Both the position numbers and the translations under genes were made by a program. 64,000 nt of DNA from Bacteroidales bacterium (GTDB lineage Bacteria; Bacteroidota; Bacteroidia; Bacteroidales; UBA932): contig JAFZIN010000013.1 of assembly GCA_017554305.1 (NCBI GenBank), forward strand, positions 62,001 to 126,000. Reading direction: 5' to 3'. The first letter of the stretch is position 1, and each line of letters opens with the position of its first letter. The notes under the pieces were generated by a model. The model saw only the letters and a list, made by a program, of their open reading frames with translations, had not been told where the DNA came from and made no database searches. This document shows positions 9,114 to 18,580 of the stretch, piece by piece.

Positions 9114-10142
9114 ATGAGTATTATGAACAACATTATAGTATACGCAGAAACCGATTCCGGAAAGATTTGCGATGTTTCATTGGAACTTTTGACAAAGGCC
9201 CGCTCACTTGCAGAGAGGCTGAAGGTAGACGTTGAGGCACTTCTTATTGGCAGCAACGTTGGTAAACTTGCTCCGGAACTTTATCAATACGGCGCAAAGG
9301 TTGTCCATCTGGCAGATGATCCTTCATTGGAGTTCTTCCGTACGCTTCCTTACGCCGCTGTAACTCTCAGAGTTATAGATAACGAGAAACCTCAGATTGT
9401 GCTCTTTGGAGCAACAACCGTAGGAAGAGACCTTGCTCCAAGAGTATCAAGCGCTCTAAAGAGCGGACTTACAGCAGACTGCACCTCCCTGGAGATTGGA
9501 GATCATGATGACGCAAAGACCGGAAAGCACTACACAGATCTTTTGTATCAGATCCGTCCTGCATTCGGAGGAAACATCATAGCAACCATTGTTAACCCGG
9601 AGCACCGTCCTCAGATGGCAACAGTAAGAGAGGGCGTTATGAAGAAGGAGCCTCTTGCAACTCCTGTAGAGGGAAAAATTAAGGAGCTCAACGTCTCTTC
9701 TATCCTGGTAGACAGTGATTTTGCAGTAGAAATCATTAAGAGGGAGATTGAGGAGAGAAAGATAGATATTAAGGGTGCCCAGATTCTTATTGACGGCGGT
9801 TACGGAGTTGGAAGCAAGGAGAACTTCTCACTGATTTTTGACCTTGCTAAAACTTTAGGAGCCGAGGTTGGCGCTTCACGTGCAGCAGTAGATGCAGGCT
9901 TTGTGGAGAATGCACGCCAGATTGGTCAGACGGGTGTTACCGTTCGTCCAAAACTCATTATCTGTGTGGGAGTTAGCGGTGCCATTCAGCATACCGCAGG
10001 TATGGATCAGAGCAAGATTATTATTGCAATCAACAATGATCCTGAGGCCCCTATCCACAAGATTGCAGACTACTCCATCATAGGAGACCTTAACGAAGTA
10101 GTACCAAAGATGATAGCTTCATATAAGAAGCAGAGCAAATAG
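9114..10142 (+). CDS. etfA: Electron transfer flavoprotein, alpha subunit
   Basis: FAD-binding alpha subunit of ETF, 342 residues. The C-terminal FAD domain is recognisable from AQILIDGGYGVGSKENF, GASRAAVDAGFV, IGQTGVTVRPKLIICVGVSGAIQHTAGM and IIAINNDPEAPI, all conserved in EtfA. Two in-frame ATGs lie at 9114 and 9123 (MSIMNNIIVYAE); either could be used and there is no Shine-Dalgarno to decide. Its stop codon overlaps an unusually strong AGGAGG that precedes the acyl-CoA dehydrogenase gene. It works with etfB and the dehydrogenase in acyl-CoA redox reactions. Confidence 0.96.
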   Translation: MSIMNNIIVYAETDSGKICDVSLELLTKARSLAERLKVDVEALLIGSNVGKLAPELYQYGAKVVHLADDPSLEFFRTLPYAAVTLRVIDNEKPQIVLFGATTVGRDLAPRVSSALKSGLTADCTSLEIGDHDDAKTGKHYTDLLYQIRPAFGGNIIATIVNPEHRPQMATVREGVMKKEPLATPVEGKIKELNVSSILVDSDFAVEIIKREIEERKIDIKGAQILIDGGYGVGSKENFSLIFDLAKTLGAEVGASRAAVDAGFVENARQIGQTGVTVRPKLIICVGVSGAIQHTAGMDQSKIIIAINNDPEAPIHKIADYSIIGDLNEVVPKMIASYKKQSK

Positions 10143-10146
10143 GAGG
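10141..10146 (+). promoter_or_regulatory. Strong ribosome binding site for the acyl-CoA dehydrogenase gene
   Basis: AGGAGG sits 7 bases before the ATG at 10154 and overlaps the etfA stop TAG. Most starts in this window have no recognisable Shine-Dalgarno, so this perfect site stands out and suggests boosted translation of the dehydrogenase. Confidence 0.6.
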
Positions 10147-10153
10147 ATATAAT

Positions 10154-11935
10154 ATGGCTAACTTTTATAAAGATAATAAAGACCTTAAGTTCCAGCTCTC
10201 CAACCCTCTGATGAAGAGAATTGTAGAGATTAAAGAGAACAATTACCAAGATTACGGCAAATATGACTATGCTCCTAAAGATCTGGCGGATGCACTCGAT
10301 TCATACGACAGAGTAATGGACGTTATTGGTCAGATTTGCGGAGACATCATTGCTGCAAATGCAGAGCAGGTAGATATTGACGGCCCTGTATGTAAAGGCG
10401 GCAGAGTTACTTACGCAGAGGGTACCAAGAAGAATCAGGAGGCTCTTACAAAGGCGGGCGTTTACGGAATTGCACTTCCTAGAAAGTATGACGGACTCAA
10501 CTTCTCTATGGTGCCTTACGTAATGGCAGCAGAGCTGGTTGCAAGAGCAGACGCTGGTTATGCAAATATCTGGGGATTACAGGATTGTGCAGAAACTATC
10601 GCGGAGTTTGCTTCAGAAGAGATAAAGGCGGAGTTCCTTCCAAGAATCAACAAGGGAGAGACCTGCTCAATGGATCTTACAGAGCCTGATGCAGGTTCTG
10701 ACCTTCAGGCAGTTGCACTCAAGGCCACCTTTGACGAGGAGAAGCAGATGTGGATGCTCAACGGCGTTAAGAGATTCATTACCAACGGAGATGCAGATAT
10801 CAAGCTGGTTCTTGCCCGCAGTGAGGCCGGAACATTTGATGCAAGAGGACTCTCCTACTTTGTTCACGATAAGAAATGGGGCGGCGTAACTGTCAGAAGA
10901 ATAGAGAATAAGCTGGGTATTCACGGCTCCCCTACCTGTGAGCTGGTATTCAGAAATGCTCCTGCCAAGATTGTGGGAGACCGCAAGATGGGACTTATCA
11001 AATATGTGATGAGCCTTATGAACGGTGCCCGCTTAGGCGTTGGTGCTCAGAGTGTTGGTATTTCAGAGGCTGCTTACAGAGAGGCTCTCAAATATGCCAA
11101 CGAGAGAGAGCAGTTTGGTAAGAAAATTATTGAGTTCCCTGCAGTTTACGAGATGCTGGCAGTTATGAAGGCAAAACTTCAGGCTTCACGTGCAATACTC
11201 TATGAGACATCTCGTTGCGTAGACGTATACAAGGCTCTCAACGCACTTGTTACTCCGGAGAGAAAGCTCACTCCTGATGAGAGAAAGGAGAACAAGAAGT
11301 ACTCAAGATATGCAGATATGCTTACTCCGCTTCTTAAGATGACATCCAGTGAGTTCTGCAACCAGAACGCATACGATGCTATTCAGGTTCACGGAGGCAG
11401 CGGTTATATGAAAGAGTACCCTGTTGAGCGTCTTTACAGAGATGCCAGAATTACAACCATCTATGAGGGAACTTCTCAGCTTCAGACAGTTGCGGCTATC
11501 CGTTATGTAACCAACGGTTCATATCTGGAGATGATCCGCAATGAGTATGAGAGCGTTGAGGTTAAGGTTTCCGATGAGGTTGCAGCAGCCTGTCCGGATG
11601 CTCAGAAGCGTCTGGAAGCAGTTAAGGCTAAGCTGGTTGAGATGACAAAGCAGTATGAGGAGACCGTTGCTATGATGGAGGGTAAGGCTGAGGAGTATAT
11701 TGATTTCCAGGCTCGTAAGATGTGCGAGATGGCAGCATTCATTATTGAGAGTTACCTTCTCCTTCTGGATTCTCTCCGCTGCCCATCCTTCATAGATTCT
11801 GCGGAGATCTTTACAGACAAGAGCGCTGCATGGAACAATGAGAGATACTCATACATTAAAAACAGTGATCCTGAGGCAGTTCTCTCTACCTGCAAGAACG
11901 TTAAGAAGGATCTGGATATAGTTTACCAGGACTAA
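10154..11935 (+). CDS. Acyl-CoA dehydrogenase, long form with C-terminal extension
   Basis: FAD-dependent acyl-CoA dehydrogenase that passes electrons to the EtfAB encoded just upstream. In its 593 residues the core dehydrogenase is seen from LTEPDAGSDLQA (flavin/substrate loop), GSPTCELVF, the GARLGVGAQSVG helix, ANEREQFGKKI, QVHGGSGY, and the catalytic-base motif IYEGTSQLQ with E438. About 120 residues beyond the core match the helical C-terminal domain of long ACADs. Substrate chain length is uncertain; butyryl-CoA or another short acyl-CoA fits a fermenter. It ends in a TAATG overlap with the next gene. Confidence 0.93.
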   Translation: MANFYKDNKDLKFQLSNPLMKRIVEIKENNYQDYGKYDYAPKDLADALDSYDRVMDVIGQICGDIIAANAEQVDIDGPVCKGGRVTYAEGTKKNQEALTKAGVYGIALPRKYDGLNFSMVPYVMAAELVARADAGYANIWGLQDCAETIAEFASEEIKAEFLPRINKGETCSMDLTEPDAGSDLQAVALKATFDEEKQMWMLNGVKRFITNGDADIKLVLARSEAGTFDARGLSYFVHDKKWGGVTVRRIENKLGIHGSPTCELVFRNAPAKIVGDRKMGLIKYVMSLMNGARLGVGAQSVGISEAAYREALKYANEREQFGKKIIEFPAVYEMLAVMKAKLQASRAILYETSRCVDVYKALNALVTPERKLTPDERKENKKYSRYADMLTPLLKMTSSEFCNQNAYDAIQVHGGSGYMKEYPVERLYRDARITTIYEGTSQLQTVAAIRYVTNGSYLEMIRNEYESVEVKVSDEVAAACPDAQKRLEAVKAKLVEMTKQYEETVAMMEGKAEEYIDFQARKMCEMAAFIIESYLLLLDSLRCPSFIDSAEIFTDKSAAWNNERYSYIKNSDPEAVLSTCKNVKKDLDIVYQD

Positions 11936-12504
11936 TGAGCAACTATAAGGTCAAACTGGAGAATATCAAGGCCTTTGCCTTTGACGTAGACGGCGTGCTT
12001 ACGGACGGCAGCATTATATGTATGCCGGAAACCGGAGATTTGGTACGCACCTTCAACTCAAAGGACGGCCTGGGTATGAGGATGGCCTATATGAGCGGCT
12101 ATAAACTTGGAATAATTACCGGAGGAGCAAGCGAATCAATCCGTAAAAGGTTTGAGTATGTGCTTGCTCACGAGGTGATTATGAACGCTCAGGATAAACT
12201 TCCTGTCTTTTTGGATTTCTGCAAAAGGAACAACTTAAAGCCGGAAGAGGTTGCCTATATGGGAGACGATCTGCCGGATATTCCAATCCTCACCCACTGC
12301 GGATTGGCTGTCTGCCCCTCTGATGCAGTAACAGAGGTAAAGGGCGTATGTGACTATATATCACTCTTTCCGGGAGGCAGAGGAGCCGTAAGAGACCTCA
12401 TTGAACAGGTAATGCGCGCTCAGGGCAAATGGACTCTTGATGCTGCAGCATATCAGAAATGGAGACATGCAATAGAGTCTCAGTTTAAAGTTTCAAAGAC
12501 CTGA
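11935..12504 (+). CDS. HAD phosphatase, KdsC-like (Kdo-8-phosphate phosphatase)
   Basis: HAD-superfamily phosphatase of the C0 (capless) type, 189 residues, the size of KdsC. The catalytic motif FDVDGVLTDGS places the nucleophile at D17 and the acid/base at D19; IITGG gives motif II and MGDDLPDI motif IV. KdsC removes phosphate from 3-deoxy-D-manno-octulosonate 8-phosphate in lipopolysaccharide core synthesis, which fits a Gram-negative host. No kdsA or kdsB is adjacent, so the substrate is inferred from sequence type only. It overlaps the dehydrogenase by 1 base and maf by 1 base. Confidence 0.88.
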   Translation: MSNYKVKLENIKAFAFDVDGVLTDGSIICMPETGDLVRTFNSKDGLGMRMAYMSGYKLGIITGGASESIRKRFEYVLAHEVIMNAQDKLPVFLDFCKRNNLKPEEVAYMGDDLPDIPILTHCGLAVCPSDAVTEVKGVCDYISLFPGGRGAVRDLIEQVMRAQGKWTLDAAAYQKWRHAIESQFKVSKT

Positions 12505-13103
12505 TGGAAAATCTTTCCCCTATTCAGAACAAATTGAAAGACAAGAAGATAATACTTGCATCTGGTTCCCCGCGCCGCCGTGAGCTGCTCGGGGAACTTG
12601 GTATTGAGTTCACTACAGCCAAAATTGAGGGGTATGACGAGAGTTATCCAAAGGAGATTCCTACAAGTGAGATTGCGGAGTATATCTGCCGAGAAAAATC
12701 TCTCCACTACTCCAAAGAATTAACTGAAAACGAGATACTTATTACATCAGATACCATAGTTGTACTTGGAGATGAGATTATGGGTAAGCCTGCCTCTAAA
12801 GAGGAGGCGGTTAAGATGCTCAGAGAACTCTCCGGCAAAAGCCATGAGGTGATTACGGCCGTATGTTTAAGAGACTGTAATCATACGGTATCATTCTCAG
12901 ACTCCACCAAAGTTACCTTCTATCCGTTAACAGACAGTGAAATAGAGTATTACGTAGATAACTACAAGCCGTATGACAAGGCCGGTTCGTATGCAATTCA
13001 GGAGTGGATTGGACTGAGCGGAGTTGAGAGTATTGAGGGGAGCGTATATACGGTTATAGGTCTGCCGGTTGCAAGGCTTTACAGGGAGTTACTCTCTTTT
13101 TAG
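12504..13103 (+). CDS. maf: Maf family nucleotide pyrophosphatase
   Basis: Nucleoside triphosphate pyrophosphatase of the Maf/YhdE family that hydrolyses non-canonical or modified NTPs. It has 199 residues with the N-terminal signature [12 protein letters not shown], the [19 protein letters not shown] catalytic segment, and [11 protein letters not shown] near the C-terminus. Its ATG shares a base with the KdsC-like stop. Its 3' end overlaps the convergent recQ gene by 15 bases, leaving no space for a terminator. Confidence 0.95.
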   Translation: MENLSPIQNKLKDKKIILASGSPRRRELLGELGIEFTTAKIEGYDESYPKEIPTSEIAEYICREKSLHYSKELTENEILITSDTIVVLGDEIMGKPASKEEAVKMLRELSGKSHEVITAVCLRDCNHTVSFSDSTKVTFYPLTDSEIEYYVDNYKPYDKAGSYAIQEWIGLSGVESIEGSVYTVIGLPVARLYRELLSF

Positions 13104-15035
13104 GAGTTTGACCTCTCCGCTTCTGTTTATAGAAATCTGCTCTTTATCAGCAAGTTCGCGCAACGCCGTTACGTAGACTTCATCATCTGCCGGAGCGGAT
13201 AACTTCTTAATCTCCAGGAATGTACTAAGACCTTCCTTTGCAGATCTAAGGTGAGAGAGTATGGCTTGCTCGGTTTGGAGCAGTCTCTGCTTATCTCTCA
13301 TTATCACCCTTTTGGCAAGACATACATCACACACTCCGCAATCTTCCTCAACCGGCTGTGAGAAATAGTTAATAAGATAACGGCTTCGGCAGACATCCTT
13401 TTCTGATGCATACGCCATAACAGACTCTATTCTCTTGAGCATCTGAGCCTTTCTTCTCTCATAACGCATCTTGCTTATGTAGAGATTGTTCTCCATAAGG
13501 CGTTCACACTTGAAAATAATCATTGGAGTGCGTATCTGAGGTATGAACCTTATAATGTGTTTTTTGGAGAGCATCAGAAGTTTGGCCCTTACATTCTGCG
13601 GCGTATCCATTGTTGCCTTGGCAATGTACTCTTCGTCTATAGAAACCAGATGGGAGAAGAGGCCTGTGTAGTTTCTCATCAGGAATTTGACAAACTCATC
13701 CATTATGTTGCTCTCCATCTGAATGTTATAGAGTTCATCACGGGAAACTTCAAACATAATTCTGGAAGGGTTGTCCATTTCATCTGTTACCTCCCAGTAG
13801 CCCTCCTGCTCCAGATATTTTATTGCGTAGAAGGCACTTATGGCATTCAGGCGGTACTCTCTTGCAAACTCGCTCAGGTTGAATTTTCTTACGGAATTGA
13901 GGCCGTCACCGTATGCAATTTTAAGATAGTTGAATACATACTGGTAAACCTTGGCCATATACTCAATTGGAGGAAAGTTGATTGCGTGAATCTTCCTAAG
14001 TTTCTGAAAATCTGAACTGTTCCAAAGGAGAACCGCCCAGGATGGCTTTCCGTCTCTGCCCGCTCTGCCGGCCTCCTGAAAGTATGCCTCAATAGAATCA
14101 GGCATATCCAGATGGGCCACAAGTCTTACGTGCGGGTTGTCTATTCCCATACCGAATGCGTTGGTAGAGACAATTATAGGAGTTTCTCCGTTCATCCAGG
14201 AGCGCTGCTTAAGGTCTCTCTGCTCCTTTCCCAATCCGGCGTGATAGAAATCTGCCCGTATTCCGTTGTTATTCAGCAGTTCTGCAACCTCTGTGCATCT
14301 CTTTCTCTCACGGCAGTAAACTATCGCCGAGCCTTCTCCCAACTTTTTAGGGTAAGAGGAGCAGACGGAGATAAGAGAGCCAAGTTTGTCACTGCACTCC
14401 TTTGCAATGTAGCCTATATTCTTTCTGGAAAAATCTGTGGCAATCACATTCTTCTCCCTGAATTTGAGCTGCTCCATTATGTCATCCGCCACCTCTTTGG
14501 TTGCAGTTGCGGTAAGGGCAATTACAGGCACCTTTCCTATAATCTCCTTAACCTGAGCAATCTGAAGGTATGATGGGCGGAAATCGTAACCCCATTGTGA
14601 TATGCAATGCGCCTCATCCACAACAAGATAGGAGATATTCATCTGGGCCACTCTGGCCTTAAAGAGATTGGTGGCCAGTCTCTCCGGAGAAACATAGAGG
14701 AACTTGTAATTGCCGTAGATTGCGTTATCCAGAGTTATGTCTATTGAGCGCTGAGTCATTCCGGAATAGACAGCCAGTGAAGGTATTCCCTTGGAAACCA
14801 GCCTTTCAACCTGATCTTTCATTAGGGCAATAAGCGGGCTGATTACAAGGCAGATCCCCTCTTTATCCATTGCCGGCACCTGGAAACAGATAGATTTTCC
14901 CCCTCCGGTTGGCATAAGGGCAAGTGTATCCCTACCCTCGGATATGCTCTCTATGACCGGTATCTGGGCCTCTCTGAAGGCGTCATACCCCCAGTGATCC
15001 TTCAATATTTTCAGATATCTCTCTTTCTTCTCCAT
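13089..15035 (-). CDS. recQ: ATP-dependent DNA helicase RecQ
   Basis: 3'-to-5' DNA helicase of the RecQ family. Starting at [11 protein letters not shown] (ATG at 15035) it has 648 residues: Q motif and Walker A (LMPTGGGKS), DEAH box (VVDEAHCIS), ALTATAT, helicase-C motifs ([13 protein letters not shown] and EAGRAGRDG), then a zinc-binding region (CGVCDVC) and a winged-helix-like end. An in-frame ATG at 15140 would add 35 residues that look non-native and cover the pckA promoter, so the later start is preferred. No HRDC domain is evident. Convergent with maf, overlapping by 15 bases. Confidence 0.95.
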   Translation of the reverse strand: MEKKERYLKILKDHWGYDAFREAQIPVIESISEGRDTLALMPTGGGKSICFQVPAMDKEGICLVISPLIALMKDQVERLVSKGIPSLAVYSGMTQRSIDITLDNAIYGNYKFLYVSPERLATNLFKARVAQMNISYLVVDEAHCISQWGYDFRPSYLQIAQVKEIIGKVPVIALTATATKEVADDIMEQLKFREKNVIATDFSRKNIGYIAKECSDKLGSLISVCSSYPKKLGEGSAIVYCRERKRCTEVAELLNNNGIRADFYHAGLGKEQRDLKQRSWMNGETPIIVSTNAFGMGIDNPHVRLVAHLDMPDSIEAYFQEAGRAGRDGKPSWAVLLWNSSDFQKLRKIHAINFPPIEYMAKVYQYVFNYLKIAYGDGLNSVRKFNLSEFAREYRLNAISAFYAIKYLEQEGYWEVTDEMDNPSRIMFEVSRDELYNIQMESNIMDEFVKFLMRNYTGLFSHLVSIDEEYIAKATMDTPQNVRAKLLMLSKKHIIRFIPQIRTPMIIFKCERLMENNLYISKMRYERRKAQMLKRIESVMAYASEKDVCRSRYLINYFSQPVEEDCGVCDVCLAKRVIMRDKQRLLQTEQAILSHLRSAKEGLSTFLEIKKLSAPADDEVYVTALRELADKEQISINRSGEVKLLKRE

Positions 15036-15088
15036 TCTGTTCCAATTTCTCCTCAAAGATAAGTCTGATTGACCAAAGAAAAAAGCGG

Positions 15089-15124
15089 TTTGACTATGAA
15101 AATAGTTAATATAGATTATCTTTG
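15089..15124 (+). promoter_or_regulatory. Candidate promoter for pckA
   Basis: TTTG at 15089-15092 and TATCTTTG at 15117-15124 resemble the Bacteroidetes -33 and -7 boxes. The 24-base spacer is slightly long. The -7 box ends 40 bases before the pckA ATG. Confidence 0.45.
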
Positions 15125-15164
15125 CAGGCGGAAAAATCAAAGGTAAAATTCAAACATAAAAGAT

Positions 15165-16769
15165 ATGTCACAAATTGATTTGAGCAAGTATGGAATTACC
15201 GGCGTAAAGGAGATTGTTTACAATCCGTCATACGAACTCCTTTTTAAGGAGGAGATGAAGCCGGAACTGACAGGTTATGACAAAGGACAACTTACAGAAC
15301 TGGGCGCAGTTAACGTTATGACCGGCGTTTATACCGGAAGAAGCCCTAAAGACAAGTTCTGGGTAATGGATGAGAAGTCTAAAGATACAATCTGGTGGAC
15401 TTCAGACGAGTATAAGAATGACAACAAGCCTTGCAGCCAGCAGACCTGGAACGAGCTTAAGAAACTTGCACAGAAAGAGCTTTCAGATAAGAAACTCTAT
15501 GTGGTTGACGGTTTCTGCGGTGCTAACGCAAACACCCGCATTAAGGTAAGATTCATTATGGAGGTTGCATGGCAGGCTCACTTTGTACGCAATATGTTCA
15601 TCCGTCCTACAGAGGAGGAGCTTAAGAACTTTGGAGAGCCTGATTTTGTTGTACTTACAGCTTCAAAGGCAAAGGTTGAGAACTACAAGGAACTGGGACT
15701 TAACTCAGAAACTGCAGTTGTATTCAACATTACTGAGAAGATGCAGGTTATCCTCAACACCTGGTACGGCGGTGAGATGAAGAAGGGTATGTTCTCATAT
15801 ATGAACTATCTCCTTCCTCTCCAGGGTATTGCAGCAATGCACTGCTCTGCAAATACCAATGAGAAGGGTGAGACCGCAATCTTCTTCGGCCTCTCCGGAA
15901 CAGGTAAGACCACTCTCTCTACAGATGAGAACAGAGCTCTTATTGGTGATGACGAGCACGGCTGGGATGATGACGGTATCTTCAACTTTGAGGGCGGCTG
16001 CTATGCAAAGGTTATTAACCTGGACAGAAATGCAGAGCCTGAGATCTACGGCGCAATCAAGAGAGACGCTCTCCTTGAGAACGTTACAGTAGACGAGAAG
16101 GGAATGATAGATTTCTCAGACAAGAGCGTTACTGAGAACACCCGCGTTTCCTACCCTATCTACCACATCAGCAACATTGTAAAGCCAATCTCAAAAGCCC
16201 CTGCTGCTAAGAAGGTTATCTTCCTCTCTGCAGATGCATTCGGAGTTCTTCCTCCTGTTTCAATCCTTACTCCTGAGCAGACCAAGTACTACTTCCTCAG
16301 CGGCTTTACTGCAAAACTTGCAGGAACAGAGCGCGGAATTACAGAGCCAACTCCTACATTCTCAGCATGTTTTGGTGCTGCATTCCTTTCACTTCATCCA
16401 ACCAAATATGGTCAGGAGCTTGTAAAGAGAATGGAGAGCGTAGGCGCTAAGGCTTACCTGGTTAACACTGGTTGGAACGGAACCGGAAAGAGAATCTCCA
16501 TTAAGGATACCAGAGGCATTATCAATGCAATTCTTGATGGTTCTATAGATAAGGCTCCTACAAAGAAGATTCCTTACTTCAACTTTGAGGTTCCTACATC
16601 TCTTCCTGGAGTAGACAGCGCAATTCTTGATCCTAGAGACACTTACGCATCCGCATCTGAGTGGGATGTTAAGGCAAAAGATCTTGCAGGACGCTTCATT
16701 AAGAACTTCACCAAGTTCACCACTAACGATGAGGGAAAAGCACTCGTTGCAGCAGGCCCACAACTCTAA
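15165..16769 (+). CDS. pckA: Phosphoenolpyruvate carboxykinase (ATP)
   Basis: Interconverts oxaloacetate and PEP with ATP/ADP. In fermenting Bacteroidetes it usually runs in the carboxylating direction, fixing CO2 onto PEP and making ATP on the way to succinate and propionate. The 534-residue protein has the kinase loop GLSGTGKT at residues 242-249, the preceding MHCSAN, the metal-binding [11 protein letters not shown], and ENTRVSYPI. Length and motifs match the ATP-dependent family. It has its own candidate promoter and is followed 2 bases later by hydE. Confidence 0.98.
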   Translation: MSQIDLSKYGITGVKEIVYNPSYELLFKEEMKPELTGYDKGQLTELGAVNVMTGVYTGRSPKDKFWVMDEKSKDTIWWTSDEYKNDNKPCSQQTWNELKKLAQKELSDKKLYVVDGFCGANANTRIKVRFIMEVAWQAHFVRNMFIRPTEEELKNFGEPDFVVLTASKAKVENYKELGLNSETAVVFNITEKMQVILNTWYGGEMKKGMFSYMNYLLPLQGIAAMHCSANTNEKGETAIFFGLSGTGKTTLSTDENRALIGDDEHGWDDDGIFNFEGGCYAKVINLDRNAEPEIYGAIKRDALLENVTVDEKGMIDFSDKSVTENTRVSYPIYHISNIVKPISKAPAAKKVIFLSADAFGVLPPVSILTPEQTKYYFLSGFTAKLAGTERGITEPTPTFSACFGAAFLSLHPTKYGQELVKRMESVGAKAYLVNTGWNGTGKRISIKDTRGIINAILDGSIDKAPTKKIPYFNFEVPTSLPGVDSAILDPRDTYASASEWDVKAKDLAGRFIKNFTKFTTNDEGKALVAAGPQL

Positions 16770-16771
16770 AG

Positions 16772-17827
16772 ATGGAATTCCTTCCTGAGATACTGGAAGT
16801 AGTTAAAAAAGAGATAACTGCGAGTGGAAATCTTAAGGATTCTCCGCTTGCAGTTCTTCTTTTATCAGATAAATATGACTCTCTTTTATCTGAGGAGGCA
16901 GACAGAATAAGACGAGAAGTTTACTCAGACGAGGTCTATCTGAGAGGCCTTATTGAGTTTACAAACTACTGTAAGAATGACTGTTACTACTGCGGCCTCA
17001 GAAAATCCAACTCCAATCTCACAAGATACAGACTCACAGAAGAAGAGATAATCTCCTGCTGCAAAACCGGTTACGAACTCGGATTGCGTACCTTTGTTCT
17101 GCAGGGCGGAGAAGACCCCTACTTTACAGATGAGAAGATATGCAGCATAATTGGCTCAATAAAAGAGCAGTACAAGGATGTTGCAGTAACGTTATCTATT
17201 GGGGAAAAAGAGAAGGAGAGTTATCTTGCTTATTATAAGGCAGGTGCAGACAGATATTTATTGAGAGAAGAGAGTGCAAATCCTCTCCATTATGCTCAGC
17301 TGCACCCCAAAAATCTAAATTTGGAGAGGAGAAAAGAGTGCATTAAAACTCTTAAGGAGATAGGATTCCAGGCGGGCGGCGGATTTATGGTAGGCACGCC
17401 GCATCAGGGAGTTGAAGAGATTATTGCAGATCTAAATTTTCTTTATTCTCTCTCTCCCGATATGATTGGCATAGGCCCTTTTGTTTCCAATCCCGATACC
17501 CCTTTTGCACACTTTAAGAGCGGCAGTGTAGAACTTACTCTAAGGCTCTTATCTATTCTCAGAATACTCTTTCCGCACGCTCTTCTGCCGGCCACAACCT
17601 CTCTTTGGACACTGGAACCCAGCGCTTTGCAAAGAGCACTCAAAGGCGGTGCTAATGTAATTATGCCCAACATCACGCCTAAAAGAGTTAGAAATAATTA
17701 CAGACTCTATCCTGGTAAGACAAATACAGAAAAAGAAGCGGCGCAGACCGTTGCAGAACTCGTAAGTATAATATCTGCAGCCGGATACCGCGCCGTCTCC
17801 TCTAAAGGTGACGTTAGAAGAATCTAA
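16772..17827 (+). CDS. hydE: [FeFe]-hydrogenase maturase HydE (radical SAM)
   Basis: Radical SAM enzyme needed to assemble the diiron H-cluster subsite of [FeFe]-hydrogenases. It has 351 residues with the cluster motif CKNDCYYC (C67, C71, C74; CX3CX2C) followed by GLRKSN, and the HydE-type sequences LQGGEDPYFTD, GGGFMVGTPHQ, IGPFVSNPDTPF and ANVIMPNITP. HydE resembles BioB and PylB, but the GLRKSN context and these core motifs favour HydE. No hydF, hydG or hydrogenase gene lies in the window, so its partners must be elsewhere. It follows pckA by 2 bases and abuts the convergent aquaporin gene. Confidence 0.9.
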   Translation: MEFLPEILEVVKKEITASGNLKDSPLAVLLLSDKYDSLLSEEADRIRREVYSDEVYLRGLIEFTNYCKNDCYYCGLRKSNSNLTRYRLTEEEIISCCKTGYELGLRTFVLQGGEDPYFTDEKICSIIGSIKEQYKDVAVTLSIGEKEKESYLAYYKAGADRYLLREESANPLHYAQLHPKNLNLERRKECIKTLKEIGFQAGGGFMVGTPHQGVEEIIADLNFLYSLSPDMIGIGPFVSNPDTPFAHFKSGSVELTLRLLSILRILFPHALLPATTSLWTLEPSALQRALKGGANVIMPNITPKRVRNNYRLYPGKTNTEKEAAQTVAELVSIISAAGYRAVSSKGDVRRI

Positions 17828-18529
17828 CTATTTATCTTTTTTGCAACAGCAGCAAGGGCCAATAATTCCCCAGATTCCTGCTGCCAGAGCAGCTCCTACA
17901 AACGGACCTACAATGAAAATCCAAAGATTTGAAAGTGCGCTTCCGCCCTGGAAAATTGCAGGTGCAAGTGAACGTGCAGGGTTTACTGAAGTTCCTGTGT
18001 AACGGATACATGCAAGGTGTACAAGCACCAGTGAAAGACCAATTGCCAGACCTGCAAAGTTGTTGGTTGCTCCGTTGGTCTTTGAAGTTGCTCCCAACAC
18101 TACAAGAACGAATACGCAGGTGAAGATTACCTCTGCAAGCAAACCGCCAAGAACAGTTACACCGCTCTGAAGATCATTTGCTCCGGTTCCCTCTAGTCCT
18201 GAATTTGTGGTCAGCAGGTAAAGGAGTGCAGAACCTATGAAAGCGCCAATGCACTGGAAAATGATATACATAAACGTATCCTTTGCATTGATACGTCCGC
18301 TTAGGAATGCACCCAGAGTAATTGCAGGATTAATATGACATCCGCTAACTCCTCCAATAGTGTAAGCCATTGCTACAACGGCAAGTCCGAATGCCAGAGC
18401 CGTTCCAATAACGGTTGCTGCATTGGCAACTGTTGAGCAGTCTGAAGAACAGTTAAGACTTACGGCAACACCGCAGCCCATTAGTACCAGCACCATTGTG
18501 CCGAACATTTCTGCTAAATACTTTTTCAT
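17828..18529 (-). CDS. MIP family aquaporin, AqpZ-like
   Basis: Membrane channel with six helices and the two half-helix NPA motifs, HINPAITLG and SVNPARSLAP. The histidine in LVHLACIRYTGTSVNPARS lies where the water-selective filter His of AqpZ sits, and the Arg after the second NPA is present, so water rather than glycerol is the likelier substrate. At 233 residues it has normal length. The stop codon directly abuts the hydE stop. It is followed by no obvious operon partner and has its own TAnnTTTG box upstream. Confidence 0.92.
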   Translation of the reverse strand: MKKYLAEMFGTMVLVLMGCGVAVSLNCSSDCSTVANAATVIGTALAFGLAVVAMAYTIGGVSGCHINPAITLGAFLSGRINAKDTFMYIIFQCIGAFIGSALLYLLTTNSGLEGTGANDLQSGVTVLGGLLAEVIFTCVFVLVVLGATSKTNGATNNFAGLAIGLSLVLVHLACIRYTGTSVNPARSLAPAIFQGGSALSNLWIFIVGPFVGAALAAGIWGIIGPCCCCKKDK

Positions 18530-18559
18530 TTGGTATGTTTTTTAATGGTTTGGTTTAAG

Positions 18560-18567
18560 CAAATTTA
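18560..18567 (-). promoter_or_regulatory. Candidate -7 box for the aquaporin gene
   Basis: Minus-strand TAAATTTG ends 30 bases before the aquaporin ATG. A TTG lies 16 bases upstream of it (minus strand, 18584-18586), a slightly short spacing for a -33 element. Confidence 0.4.
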
Positions 18568-18580
18568 ATAAAAAAGAGGA

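Noticed and set aside
15036-15140. Longer recQ start with 35 extra residues
   Set aside because: The extra residues are not RecQ-like and the region is better explained as the divergent pckA control region.
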